From positions 1 to 38,595 of the forward strand of contig JAKAVV010000022.1 in assembly GCA_021817145.1 (NCBI GenBank): a DNA stretch of 38,595 bases, in the 5' to 3' direction. Shown here in pieces: positions 24,345 to 33,523 of the stretch. The notes below the pieces were generated by a model. The model was given only the letters and a program-made list of their open reading frames with translations. It was not told where the DNA came from and searched no databases. How positions within the stretch are numbered: the stretch's first letter is position 1; the number at the start of each line of letters is the position of its first letter. The stretch is from a bacterium (GTDB lineage Bacteria > Vulcanimicrobiota > JABDET01). The position numbers and the translations under genes are program-made.

Positions 24345-26009
24345 TCAATCCTGCATAGGCAGATGAATATGCTTTGTTTTCGCCGTTTTTACTGCTAATT
24401 CATAACCTGCATCAGCATGTCTGACAACCCCAATCCCTGGATCTGTCGTTAACACTCGCTCTAATCTTTCTTGCGAATCACTTGAGCCATCAGCCACAAC
24501 CACCATTCCCGCATGGAGAGAATACCCAATTCCAACCCCTCCGCCATGATGAACTGAAACCCAGTGAGCTCCTGAGACCGCATTCAACAAAGCATTTAAA
24601 ATAGGCCAATCCGCAATAGCATCAGAGCCGTCTTTCATTCCTTCAGTTTCACGGTTTGGGGATGCCACTGAACCTGCATCCAGGTGATCTCTCCCAATAA
24701 CAATTGGAGCTGAAATTTTTCCTTCGCGAACCGCTTCATTCAATGCCACGCCAAATTTAGCGCGATCCCCATACCCAAGCCAGCAGATACGAGCAGGAAG
24801 CCCTTGAAATTGGACTTTTTCTCGAGCCATTTTAATCCAGCGAGATAAAGCTTCATCTTCAGGAAAAAGTTTTAAAACCAGATCATCGCTGTAGGCGATA
24901 TCTTTAGGATCTCCTGATAAAGCGGCCCATCGAAATGGACCTTTTCCAAGGCAGAACAAAGGGCGGATAAAAGCGGGAACAAAACCGGGAAAATCAAAAG
25001 CATTTTGAACCCCAGCTTTTTGAGCCTGCTGTCTGATATTATTCCCATAATCAAAAACAATTGATCCATGTTTTTGGAACCCTAACATCGCTTCTACATG
25101 ACGAGCCATAGAATCAAAAGATCTGCGAATGTACTCTTTCGGGTTTTTAACTCGGAGCTCAAGGGCTTCCTGATAAGGAAGCCCTGATGGCACATATCCA
25201 TTTAATTCATCATGAGAACTGGTCTGATCCGTTACAACATCAGGAATAATCCCCTGTTTTAAGATATCAGGGAAAACTTCTGCTGCATTTCCTAGAAGCC
25301 CAATAGACAAAAGCTTTTTATCTCGAACCGCCTGCTTCACTAAAGACAAGGCTTCATTTAAATTATCTGTGGATTGATCCAGATACTTTTTAGCAAGCCT
25401 TCGTTGAATTCTTTCCTGATCCACTTCAACAACTAATCCGACCCCTTCATTCATGGTAATGGCAAGAGGCTGAGCCCCTCCCATTCCACCTAACCCAGCA
25501 GTCAAAACAAACCTTCCCTTCAAAGTTCCTCCAAAATGCTGATTGGCAAGCTCTGCCAGAGTCTCATACGTCCCCTGCAGAATTCCCTGAGTTCCAATAT
25601 AAATCCAGGAGCCGGCTGTCATTTGCCCAAACATAGTTAAACCCGCTTTTTCCAGCTGCCTAAACTTTTCCCAGGTTGCCCAGGCAGGAACTAAAAGACT
25701 GTTTGCGATAAGAATGCGAGGGGCTGATTTTGTGGTTTTAAAAACAGCGACAGGTTTCCCTGATTGAATCAAAAGAGTTTCATTATCTTCCAGACGTTTC
25801 AATGAAGAAACAATTTTCTCAAAACATTCCCAATTGCGAGCTGCTTTCCCTGTTCCCCCATAAACAATCAATTCTTCCGGCTTTTCAGCAACTTCAGGGT
25901 CTAGATTATTCATCAACATCCGTAAAGCGGCTTCTTGAGGCCATCCTTTACAGGTTAAAGTTTTCCCTCTGGGAGCTTTAATTTTTTGTCTGACTAATAG
26001 ATTGTCCAT
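24345..26009 (-). CDS. hutU: Urocanate hydratase (urocanase)
   Basis: A 554-residue urocanase, of full length. NAD-binding features ([26 protein letters not shown]) and the catalytic Cys region ([18 protein letters not shown]) are present, as is the [18 protein letters not shown] block near the end. It converts urocanate to imidazolone propionate, the second step of histidine degradation. The other hut genes (hutH, hutI) are not in the window. Its start lies 32 nt inside the 3' end of the phosphohexomutase gene on the same strand. Confidence 0.97.
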   Translation of the reverse strand: MDNLLVRQKIKAPRGKTLTCKGWPQEAALRMLMNNLDPEVAEKPEELIVYGGTGKAARNWECFEKIVSSLKRLEDNETLLIQSGKPVAVFKTTKSAPRILIANSLLVPAWATWEKFRQLEKAGLTMFGQMTAGSWIYIGTQGILQGTYETLAELANQHFGGTLKGRFVLTAGLGGMGGAQPLAITMNEGVGLVVEVDQERIQRRLAKKYLDQSTDNLNEALSLVKQAVRDKKLLSIGLLGNAAEVFPDILKQGIIPDVVTDQTSSHDELNGYVPSGLPYQEALELRVKNPKEYIRRSFDSMARHVEAMLGFQKHGSIVFDYGNNIRQQAQKAGVQNAFDFPGFVPAFIRPLFCLGKGPFRWAALSGDPKDIAYSDDLVLKLFPEDEALSRWIKMAREKVQFQGLPARICWLGYGDRAKFGVALNEAVREGKISAPIVIGRDHLDAGSVASPNRETEGMKDGSDAIADWPILNALLNAVSGAHWVSVHHGGGVGIGYSLHAGMVVVADGSSDSQERLERVLTTDPGIGVVRHADAGYELAVKTAKTKHIHLPMQD

Positions 26010-27459
26010 GCTCTACTATCTCTTTTGATTTTTCTAAAAGAACTTTAACTTTCTCTTTTCCTCCAGCCTCCGCATAAATCCGAATTAAAGGCTCAGTGCC
26101 AGAAGCCCGAAAAAGAATCCAGGCATTTCCTTCTAAAAGATACTTAACTCCATCTAAAGTAGAAACACCTTCTAATTTAATTCCACCGATTTTATCAGGA
26201 ACATTCTCGGTTAAAGATTTCAAAACCGTTTCTTTGTGTTCTAAAGAGAGATGTAAATCAATCCTATCCGTATAGAAAAAGCCAATTGTTTGATGGATAT
26301 CATTTAAAACCTCACCCAATTTTTTCCCTTCATGGCTCATGAGCTCTAACAGCATCAAGGCATTTAACATGCTGTCTCTTTCAGGAATATGATTTTTCAT
26401 CCCAATTCCTCCGGATTCTTCTCCGCCAATTAAAACGTCCTGGGTCAAAAACAGTTTGCATATATGCTTAAACCCAACAGGAGTTTCGTAAAAAGGCAGA
26501 CAGAAGTAATCACTTAAGAGTTTTAAACGGTTGGTTGTTGAAAAAGTCTTAGCAACTGCCCCTTTCCACTGTTTATTCTTAGCCAGATGCCATAAAAGCA
26601 AACAAAAAATTTCATGCGAGCTTAAAAAATTCCCTTTTTCATCAACAGCCCCTATTCGATCTCCATCACCATCGAAAGCAAGTCCAACAGAAGCCTTTTT
26701 AGAAGGAACCTGATGCATCAATTCGCTTAAATTGGCATCAATTGGTTCAGGATTTAATCCCCCAAAAAGAGGATTTCTTTCTGAATGAATCTCTTCTATA
26801 TGCGCTTTAGGCAGAAGCCTTTTCATCAAACCAACATTGGTTCCATAGAGAGGATCAACAAGGACTTCAAAATGATTCTTTTCAATGAGAGAAAGGTCCA
26901 CTTTCTGTTTAATGGCGTTAAAATAAGGTTCTATGACATCAATGACTTCAACAGGCGCTTCTCGCTTTTCCAAAGAAGGAGATTTTTCATGGTGAATTTT
27001 TTTCAGCTCTTGTTCCACCCCTTGAGTGATCTCTGGCAGGGCAGATCCAGCAAATTCCATTTTAATTTTAAATCCATTCCAGTTATAAGGGTTGTGGCTG
27101 GCGGTAATCATGATCCCGCCTGAAAGCTCATGTTTGGCTATCGCAAAAGAAACTGTTGGAGTTGGAGCAAGAGTTTTAGAGAGATAAACAGGTATTCCAT
27201 GAGAAACAAAAACTTCTGCTGCTGTTCGAGCAAACTGATCAGAAAGAAATCGAGCATCATAACCAATCACAATCCCTTTTTCAGGGTCCCTGTAAGTACA
27301 GGCATAAGTTCCTGGCTTCCAGGAGTAGCAAGGAACTTTCTTCCTTTTCTCGGATTTCCAAAAGTGAGCTGTTGCCTGCGCCACTCTTCTCACATTTTCA
27401 AAAGTATAAGTGTCAGCAATAAGGGCTCTCCAGCCATCTGTTCCAAATTGAATTTCCAT
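25978..27459 (-). CDS. Phosphoglucomutase/phosphomannomutase family enzyme
   Basis: A 493-residue alpha-D-phosphohexomutase. The phosphoserine loop TASHNP (Ser121), metal-binding DGDGDR (263-268), sugar-binding GEESGG (346-351) and phosphate-binding RASGTEP (451-457) are intact. It interconverts 1- and 6-phosphohexoses; glucose versus mannose cannot be separated by eye. Relative to shorter relatives there is an insertion of about 20 residues at 35-60, Lys- and Tyr-rich with two Cys. It is followed by overlapping hutU. A terminator-like hairpin lies about 105 nt upstream of its start, so its own promoter should fall between 27460 and 27564. Confidence 0.93.
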   Translation of the reverse strand: MEIQFGTDGWRALIADTYTFENVRRVAQATAHFWKSEKRKKVPCYSWKPGTYACTYRDPEKGIVIGYDARFLSDQFARTAAEVFVSHGIPVYLSKTLAPTPTVSFAIAKHELSGGIMITASHNPYNWNGFKIKMEFAGSALPEITQGVEQELKKIHHEKSPSLEKREAPVEVIDVIEPYFNAIKQKVDLSLIEKNHFEVLVDPLYGTNVGLMKRLLPKAHIEEIHSERNPLFGGLNPEPIDANLSELMHQVPSKKASVGLAFDGDGDRIGAVDEKGNFLSSHEIFCLLLWHLAKNKQWKGAVAKTFSTTNRLKLLSDYFCLPFYETPVGFKHICKLFLTQDVLIGGEESGGIGMKNHIPERDSMLNALMLLELMSHEGKKLGEVLNDIHQTIGFFYTDRIDLHLSLEHKETVLKSLTENVPDKIGGIKLEGVSTLDGVKYLLEGNAWILFRASGTEPLIRIYAEAGGKEKVKVLLEKSKEIVEHGQSISQTKN

Positions 27460-27564
27460 ACTTTTGCTAATTCAAATCAAGAGAAAAAAAACCTTCTATG
27501 CTGCAATTAAAGGTAAGATGAAAGGACACGTAAAAATTTACATCGGATTGATTAAAATAAAAAA

Positions 27565-27587
27565 AGCGCGATTTTTAAAATCGCGCT
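27565..27587 (-). terminator. Strong intrinsic terminator facing the minus strand, upstream of pgm
   Basis: Arms AGCGCGATTTT and AAAATCGCGCT pair perfectly around a minimal loop. On the minus strand the stem is followed by seven T. No minus-strand gene ends just before it; the DNA upstream on that strand is the antisense of the glycosyltransferase gene. It may block antisense transcripts or end a leader RNA of the mutase gene. Confidence 0.7.
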
Positions 27588-27594
27588 GTCCCAC

Positions 27595-27628
27595 AAAGGA
27601 GGGATAAAAATCAAGGATTTCCTCCTTT
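27595..27628 (+). other. Inverted repeat that contains AAAGGAGG
   Basis: AAAGGAGG (27595-27602) is the perfect reverse complement of CCTCCTTT (27621-27628), with 18 nt between. On the plus strand this places a strong Shine-Dalgarno-like sequence in a hairpin 65 nt before the glycosyltransferase ATG, with no start codon at a proper distance. On the minus strand it is the same shape. It may be part of a regulatory leader; no known riboswitch was recognised. Confidence 0.4.
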
Positions 27629-27667
27629 TCCATTCTCCAAAAATCATTCCTTGTGAAAAAGAAGTGT

Positions 27668-28735
27668 ATGAATCGTGAAAATAAAGTGGATAATCTGTTA
27701 AAAGTTGCTGTTGATGCTTCAGGGCTTGAAAAAGATCGAAGAGGCATGGGATTTTTTCTAAGGGAATTTCTTTCCCATCTATCAAACTATCAGCAGCAGC
27801 ATTTTAAATTTTATCTGACCGCGCCAAAAGGAAATACAAAGGAAAATTTTGGGCTCGAAGTCAAGAGATGGAATGAACTTGATCCATCTTTTCTTGTCTG
27901 GTTTCCTTTTAACCATCCAACTTTTTCCCCTCCAGGAAATTACGTTGTCACCCTTCATGATTTAGCAGCATTCGCTTTTCCTCAAGGGGAGAAAAAACTC
28001 CAGGAAAAAATCATGAAAGGGGCAAAAAACTCGAAAGTCGTTGTCGCGGATTCTCAATTTACTCTTTCGGAAATAAAAAAATACTTAAATCTGCCCAATT
28101 CACAGCTCACTGTTATTTATCCTGGATTCAATCCCGAAAGAAAAGAAAATTTCCAGGGAAAATTTGATCCCAATTTTCCCTATCTTTTAACTGTTGGATC
28201 AGCAGAGTACAGGAAAAATTTTTCAACTTTGATTCTTGCTTTTAAAAAACTGAAAGAGAAAGGGCTTCAGCACAAACTTGTCATGATTGGAGATATTCCC
28301 AGATGGAGAAAAAAAATCGGACCTTTTACTTTTCAAATAAAAAATCCAATCTTAAAACTCATTCATCAGCTCGAACTGGATACCGAAGTTCTTCTTAAAG
28401 GATATATTTCAAAAGATTTATTATGGAAATGGTATGAAAAGGCATCCCTTTTTATTTTTCCTTCCTTATATGAAGGATTCGGTTTTCCTGTGTTGGAAGC
28501 TTATTCCTGCGGAACGCAGACTGCTTTAAGTCAAGAGTCCAGTCTTCCTGAAGTCGGCGGAAAAGCGGCTTTTTATTTTGATCCTCTGAATCCAGAAGAG
28601 ATAGCTGGAGCAGTGGAAAAAGGGTTGTCAAATCCAGTGAATCTACCCCTTCAAAAAGAGCAGCTAGAGAAATTTAAATTTAATTACTGTCTTGAAAACT
28701 ATTTAAATTTGTTCATGAGTCTTGCCAATCAATGA
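27668..28735 (+). CDS. Glycosyltransferase, GT-B fold, family 1/4 type
   Basis: A 355-residue glycosyltransferase. The C-terminal nucleotide-sugar domain is clear: PYLLTVGSAEYRKNFSTLI, then the E-x7-E motif YEGFGFPVLEAYSCG at about residue 260, then LPEVGGKAAFYFDP. The N-terminal acceptor domain begins KVAVDASGLEKDRRGMGFFL. No signal peptide or membrane helix is present, so it acts at the cytoplasmic side, using an activated sugar; donor and acceptor are unknown. The ATG at 27668 is chosen; a GTG 15 nt upstream is also in frame. It is a single gene rather than part of a polysaccharide cluster. Confidence 0.88.
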   Translation: MNRENKVDNLLKVAVDASGLEKDRRGMGFFLREFLSHLSNYQQQHFKFYLTAPKGNTKENFGLEVKRWNELDPSFLVWFPFNHPTFSPPGNYVVTLHDLAAFAFPQGEKKLQEKIMKGAKNSKVVVADSQFTLSEIKKYLNLPNSQLTVIYPGFNPERKENFQGKFDPNFPYLLTVGSAEYRKNFSTLILAFKKLKEKGLQHKLVMIGDIPRWRKKIGPFTFQIKNPILKLIHQLELDTEVLLKGYISKDLLWKWYEKASLFIFPSLYEGFGFPVLEAYSCGTQTALSQESSLPEVGGKAAFYFDPLNPEEIAGAVEKGLSNPVNLPLQKEQLEKFKFNYCLENYLNLFMSLANQ

Positions 28736-28787
28736 CTCTCGTTTCTTTGAAAGGAATTTCTTTGTCTCTGTTTTAACTTATTAACAA

Positions 28788-29522
28788 ATGGGTTCACTGA
28801 CCGAAATTTATCTAGGGATTTTCTTTACGGGATTTCTGTTTTCCGGAATCTCGTTTTTCATGGGCGCTGCTCATTCTATTGGACTTCATCTTCCTTTCAC
28901 TGGGCATGGAACAGATGGGTTTCACGGATTTCATGGAGTTCATGCAGGACACAGTGTCCAGGTCAGCCATGGACTCCATACAGGGCACTCTGTTCATGGC
29001 AGCCCTACAGGAACCCACTCAGCAAAACTTGGAGAGCCAGGGGGGGATAAAGAAGGGGTTTCCCCTTTTAACGCCATGACAATTGCGGCTTTTCTCACCT
29101 GGTTTGGCGGAGCAGGCGCCCTGCTCCATTATTATTTGCGAATTCCAGCCATACCCGATGATCTGGTTTCAACCCTTTTTGGAGTTTTTGGAGGGGGGAT
29201 CGTTTTCTTAGGAATGGGGAAACTTTATGCCATAGGAGATCAACCCATGGATCCCTCTCTCTCTGAAAAAGCGGGAAATATCGCTAAAGTTTCCGCTAAA
29301 ATTCCGGCTCAAGGGGTTGGAGAAATCAGTTATGAAAAAGATGGTTCCCCCTTTGTGAGCGCCGCAAAAAGCATTGATTTGGAAGAGATTGCAAAAGGGG
29401 CTCAAGTGGTGATTCTTAAATCTGAAAAAGGGATGTGTTATGTTCAGCCTTACGAAAAGTTCATGACTGAGGAAAACATAAATGAACCCATAGAAAAAAA
29501 AGAAGACAAACCTCAAGGTTAG
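28788..29522 (+). CDS. NfeD-like membrane protein with His-rich loop, flotillin partner
   Basis: A 244-residue protein. A first membrane helix (about 5-30) is followed by a 50-residue loop (about 36-85) with at least ten His among Gly and Ser, in motifs like GFHGFHGVHAGH and HGLHTGHSVHG. Two membrane helices follow at about 94-116 and 124-148. The C-terminal 75 residues (about 170-230: GVGEISYEKDGSPFVSAAKS ... GAQVVILKSEKGMCYVQPY) are an OB-fold typical of NfeD/YuaF proteins. These proteins pair with flotillins, and the flotillin gene follows by 127 nt, as in Bacillus yuaF-floT. The His-rich loop is not a normal feature and would suit metal binding. Confidence 0.85.
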   Translation: MGSLTEIYLGIFFTGFLFSGISFFMGAAHSIGLHLPFTGHGTDGFHGFHGVHAGHSVQVSHGLHTGHSVHGSPTGTHSAKLGEPGGDKEGVSPFNAMTIAAFLTWFGGAGALLHYYLRIPAIPDDLVSTLFGVFGGGIVFLGMGKLYAIGDQPMDPSLSEKAGNIAKVSAKIPAQGVGEISYEKDGSPFVSAAKSIDLEEIAKGAQVVILKSEKGMCYVQPYEKFMTEENINEPIEKKEDKPQG

Positions 29523-29649
29523 AGGAAGGATATTTAATCATCAGGTATAAAAATCATTTATCACAAGATTATGAAGTAAAATATCTGAACGAAACGATGA
29601 AAAATAAAACACACATACTTCGAAATTTGAAACAAAGGGGATGTGAATC

Positions 29650-31155
29650 ATGATTTTAGGAATTCCATATTATATAATTGTTCCATTACTTCTTATTTTC
29701 GCGTTTATTTTCATTTTAGGCGCTCTTGCCAATCTCTATCGAAAAGTAGGACCGAACAGGGCTTTAATTCGCTATGGAGCAGGTGGAGCTCATATTATAA
29801 CAAAAGGGGGAACCTTTGTTATGCCAATGGTGCAGCAGGCGCAGGAAATCTCTCTTGAACTCATGAGTTTTGATGTGGCTCCTGACAAAGATCTCTTTAC
29901 AACACAAGGGGTTGGAGTCAATGTGGAAGCAGAAGCCCAAATTAAAGTTGAAGCTAATCCAGAGAGTATTTTAAAAGCAGCCCAACAGTTTTTAAGCAAA
30001 AGCGATGATGAAAGGGAAAAAATCATTAAACTAGTGTTAGAAGGGCATTTAAGAGGGGTTGTCGGGCAGCTTACTGTTGAACAAATTGTGAAGCAGCCAG
30101 ATGTGGTGGTCGGAAAAATGCAGGAAACTTCAAGCCCTGATCTGGATAAAATGGGGCTTGAACTCATTTCCTTCACCATTAAAGATGTTCGAGATAAACT
30201 CCAGTATATTGAAAATATGGGGAAACCCAATGTTGCTGCTATTAAAAGAGATGCCCAGATCAAAGAAGCTGAAGCTGCTCGAGATGTGGCAATCAGAAAA
30301 GCTGAAACCGAAAAAGAATCCGCTGTTCAACAGGCGCAGAACCAAAACCTCTCAATGATCGCAAAAGCTCAGGCAGATCAAGAAACATCGGTTGCTCAAG
30401 CGATGGCAGACACGAAAAAAGCGGAAGCCCAGAGAAATTTCGAAGTTCAAAAAGCCCAGTATGCTGCTGATATTAAACGCCAGCAAGCTGATGCTGAAAA
30501 AGCGTACGAAATCGAAACCAATATTCAGCAGCAGAAAGTCATGACTGAACAAATTAAAATTCAACAGATTCAAAAACAGGAAGAAGTCAAAGTTCAAGAG
30601 TTGGAAGCAGCTAGAAGACAGCAGGAGCTGATCGCCACTGTAATCAGACCCGCTGAAGCCGACAAACAAAAAACAATTTTAATGGCAGAAGCAGAACAGC
30701 AGCAGATCGAACTCCTGGCAGGAGCTCAAAATAAAAAGATGGTGATTGAAGCAGATGCTCAGGCTCAAGCAACCAAACTCCAGGGGCAGGCTGAAGCCGA
30801 TATCATTCTGGCAAAAGGGCAGGCTGAAGCCCAGGCAATGAAACTAAAAGCTGAATCGTATCAAGAGTACAATCAAGCCGCTATTCTGGACAAGTTTTTA
30901 GGAGCGCTCCCTGACATGGTAAGCGGTCTTTCCTCAAGTTTTGCAAAAGTGGATAAAATTACTATTATCTCAAATGGATCCAATGGAAATGGGATCGGGG
31001 CGAGCAAAATTACTGGGGAAGTGGCTACGATCTTATCTCAAGTTCCCGCTATTCTGGAAAATCTTTCAGGGATCAGTGTTGGAGATCTGCTGAAAAGCCT
31101 CCCCTCTATCTCCCACAAAGTTCAGGTCAATGCTGCTGATGGACAGCAAAAATGA
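29650..31155 (+). CDS. floT: Flotillin (SPFH domain membrane-microdomain scaffold)
   Basis: A 501-residue flotillin of the FloT/YuaG type. A hydrophobic N-terminal hairpin (about 5-30) anchors it to the inner membrane. The SPFH domain (about 30-200) contains YRKVGPNRALIRYGAGG, GGTFVMPMVQQAQEISLELMSFDV and EGHLRGVVGQLTVEQI. A long Ala/Glu-rich coiled coil follows (about 215-400). The last 90 residues include DKFLGALPDMVSGLSSSFAKVDKI. It scaffolds lipid microdomains and oligomerises through the coil. An AAGGGG site lies before the ATG. It follows the NfeD-like gene and ends 3 nt from the opposing cysN stop. Confidence 0.95.
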   Translation: MILGIPYYIIVPLLLIFAFIFILGALANLYRKVGPNRALIRYGAGGAHIITKGGTFVMPMVQQAQEISLELMSFDVAPDKDLFTTQGVGVNVEAEAQIKVEANPESILKAAQQFLSKSDDEREKIIKLVLEGHLRGVVGQLTVEQIVKQPDVVVGKMQETSSPDLDKMGLELISFTIKDVRDKLQYIENMGKPNVAAIKRDAQIKEAEAARDVAIRKAETEKESAVQQAQNQNLSMIAKAQADQETSVAQAMADTKKAEAQRNFEVQKAQYAADIKRQQADAEKAYEIETNIQQQKVMTEQIKIQQIQKQEEVKVQELEAARRQQELIATVIRPAEADKQKTILMAEAEQQQIELLAGAQNKKMVIEADAQAQATKLQGQAEADIILAKGQAEAQAMKLKAESYQEYNQAAILDKFLGALPDMVSGLSSSFAKVDKITIISNGSNGNGIGASKITGEVATILSQVPAILENLSGISVGDLLKSLPSISHKVQVNAADGQQK

Positions 31156-31158
31156 TAA

Positions 31159-32409
31159 CTACAGAATCATGCCTGCTGCAACGGTTTCATTGGAAGCTTC
31201 ATCAATGAAAATCACGCTTCCTGTTGTTTTGCTGCGGGAATAAGGATCCCAAAAAACAGGCTGTGAAGTTCGAATTCTGATTCGGGCAATATCATTCATC
31301 TGGATGGTAAGGTTATCTTCAATTCGGTGCAGAGTATTGATATTGATCTTGTAAAGAAGCTCTTTTACAATACATTTAACCTGTTTTGTGGTATGTTTTA
31401 GCCAGTATTTACCCCTAGAAACAAGAGGTTTTGTTGAAAACCAGCAGATCATCAAATCTAAATCCTGCCCAATCTCAGGGAGATTATTAGGACGTACCAG
31501 CATATCCCCTCTGCTGATATCTAAATCATCTTCTAATCGTATCACAACAGACAAGGGAGGAAAAGCTTCTTTCAATTGGGTTTTGTAAGAATCAATAGCG
31601 GTAATCGTTGAAGAAAAGCCAGCGGGAAGAGCCACAACTTTATCCCCTGGCTTAAACACTCCACTTCCAATTCTCCCCGCATATCCGCGATAATCATGAT
31701 TTTCTTGGGTTTGGGGGCGAATCACATATTGAACAGGAAAACGGCAGTCAATCAAATTATAATCGCTCGAAATATGCAGGTTTTCTAAAATCCAAAGAAG
31801 AGTTGGTCCTTTATACCAGGATAAACGTGAAGAAGATTCAACTACATTATCCCCCTCCAGCGCGCAGATCGGAACATATTGAATATCAGAGATTCCAAGC
31901 CTGGCTGAAAATTCATTGAATTCCTGAACAATTTTTTCATAAACTTTTTCTTTCCAATCTACTAAATCCATTTTATTGATGCAAACCAGCAGATGAGGAA
32001 CTTTCAGAAGAGAAGAGATCAAAGCATGTCTTCTAGTCTGCTCCACAACTCCATTTCTAGCATCAATTAAGATGAGAGCCAAATTCACAGTTGATGCTCC
32101 TGTCACCATGTTTCTGGTATATTGGATATGCCCTGGAGTATCCGCAATAATAAATTTCCTCTTCGGGGTTGAGAAGTAGCGGTAAGCCACATCAATGGTG
32201 ATCCCTTGCTCCCTTTCAGCTCTCAATCCATCGGTAATTAAAGCCAGGTCTGTAAAAGAAAGTCCTTTTCTTCTGCTTGCTTTTTCCGCATGAATTAACT
32301 GATCGTCAAAAAGAGCTTTTGTATCGTATAATAGACGACCAATTAAAGTGCTCTTCCCATCATCCACACTTCCTGCTGTGGCAAAAGCCAGGAGCTCTTT
32401 TTCCATCAA
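31159..32409 (-). CDS. cysN: Sulfate adenylyltransferase subunit 1 (GTPase)
   Basis: A 416-residue EF-Tu-like GTPase of ATP sulfurylase. P-loop GSVDDGKS (13-20), DTPGH (90-94) and NKMD (145-148) are intact. It stimulates adenylylation of sulfate by CysD through GTP hydrolysis. The C-terminus ends without an APS kinase (CysC) domain, unlike the fused NodQ form, so APS kinase or reductase must be elsewhere. It overlaps cysD by 4 nt (ATGA-type). Confidence 0.95.
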   Translation of the reverse strand: MMEKELLAFATAGSVDDGKSTLIGRLLYDTKALFDDQLIHAEKASRRKGLSFTDLALITDGLRAEREQGITIDVAYRYFSTPKRKFIIADTPGHIQYTRNMVTGASTVNLALILIDARNGVVEQTRRHALISSLLKVPHLLVCINKMDLVDWKEKVYEKIVQEFNEFSARLGISDIQYVPICALEGDNVVESSSRLSWYKGPTLLWILENLHISSDYNLIDCRFPVQYVIRPQTQENHDYRGYAGRIGSGVFKPGDKVVALPAGFSSTITAIDSYKTQLKEAFPPLSVVIRLEDDLDISRGDMLVRPNNLPEIGQDLDLMICWFSTKPLVSRGKYWLKHTTKQVKCIVKELLYKININTLHRIEDNLTIQMNDIARIRIRTSQPVFWDPYSRSKTTGSVIFIDEASNETVAAGMIL

Positions 32410-33305
32410 AAATACCCCGCTTTTTTCCGATCTTCCATAGCGGTTTCAGAAAATTGATCATCACCGCGCCCCCCTCTTTCTCCAATACGAGAAGCCGCTG
32501 TTTCTAAAATGATCTGTTCCACTGTCTCAGCGCTGGAAAGGGTTGCACCTGTACAGGTCATATCCCCTACTGTTCTAAATCGAACCTTTAACGACTCGAC
32601 TTTTTCTCCATTTTTTAACTGAAGATAAGGAGAATGAGCTAAAATAATCCCATCTTTTTTCACGCATTCTCTGACATGAGAAAAATAAACAGAGGGAAGC
32701 TCTAAATTTTCTTGAGAAATATAAGTCCATACATCCAGTTCAGTCCAGTTGCTTAATGGAAAAATTCTAAAATGCTCCCCCTGTTTTTTTCGAGCATTAA
32801 AAAGATGCCAGAGCTCAGGTCTTTGATTTTTAGGATCCCATTCCCCAAACTCATTTCTGTGGGAAAAGAACCGCTCTTTTGCCCGGGCTTTTTCTTCATC
32901 TCTCCTGGCTCCCCCAAGACAAGCGCCAAAGCGATGTTTTTCAATGGTTTCTAAAAGAGTAATGCTCTGAATCTGGTTTCTGCTTCCATTTGAGTTCTGA
33001 TCAGATGCTTTTCCCTGTTGAATCGTTTCCTCAACTGATCCCACAATTAGCTTAACTCCCAATTTTTGAATCAAGCGATCCCGAAACGTCAGAACTTCAG
33101 GGAAATTATGACCTGTGTCAATATGAACAAAAGGGAACGGAATATTGGAAGGATAAAATGCTTTATGCGCCAGATGAGCCAGAACAGCGGAATCTTTCCC
33201 TCCAGAAAATAAAAGAGCGCAAGATTCAAATTCAGCAGCAGCTTCTCGAATCACGAAAATAGCTTCTGACTCAAGATTCTGTAAATGAGAAACAGTGTAA
33301 ATCAT
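32406..33305 (-). CDS. cysD: Sulfate adenylyltransferase subunit 2
   Basis: A 299-residue PP-loop enzyme of normal length. It has the pyrophosphatase loop SGGKDSAV (34-41), FVHIDTGHNFPEVL (about 78-91), CLGGARRDEEKARAKERFFS and a C-terminal GRGGDDQ-like end, all typical of CysD. It forms adenylyl sulfate from ATP and sulfate and works with CysN. No start-proximal Shine-Dalgarno sequence is evident. The rest of the assimilatory path is not in the window. Confidence 0.95.
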   Translation of the reverse strand: MIYTVSHLQNLESEAIFVIREAAAEFESCALLFSGGKDSAVLAHLAHKAFYPSNIPFPFVHIDTGHNFPEVLTFRDRLIQKLGVKLIVGSVEETIQQGKASDQNSNGSRNQIQSITLLETIEKHRFGACLGGARRDEEKARAKERFFSHRNEFGEWDPKNQRPELWHLFNARKKQGEHFRIFPLSNWTELDVWTYISQENLELPSVYFSHVRECVKKDGIILAHSPYLQLKNGEKVESLKVRFRTVGDMTCTGATLSSAETVEQIILETAASRIGERGGRGDDQFSETAMEDRKKAGYF

Positions 33306-33423
33306 GATTTAAGTTTTGCGCTCTTAAAGCGGTTTCCCTTCTTGCCTATTACTTTGAAACCTGCCGCGGCTAAACTCCTCTCAATTCACTACAATAATTT
33401 TGCGCCTAAATTAAGGAATAACA

Positions 33424-33458
33424 AGGGGGGGCAAGAATAACAGGGGGGGCAAGAATAA
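33424..33458 (+). repeat. Two direct repeats with runs of seven G
   Basis: AGGGGGGGCAAGAATAA occurs at 33424-33440 and again at 33442-33458, a period of 18 bp. It lies in the 218-nt region between divergent cysD and the DsrE-like gene. The rest of that region is A+T-rich; a weak TACAAT box (about 33484) and an AAAGGAGA site precede the DsrE-like gene. No other element is recognised. Confidence 0.85.
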
Positions 33459-33523
33459 AGGAAATTCATCAAAAATGCAAAATAGATACAATCTACTTTA
33501 AAACTTAAAGGAGACAACAAAAC

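Noticed and set aside
27559-27600. Minus-strand GTGGGACAGCGCG followed by a terminator resembles the T-box antiterminator sequence
   Set aside because: The match to the T-box consensus needs an inserted base, the upstream specifier region would lie inside the glycosyltransferase gene, and a phosphohexomutase is not a T-box target.
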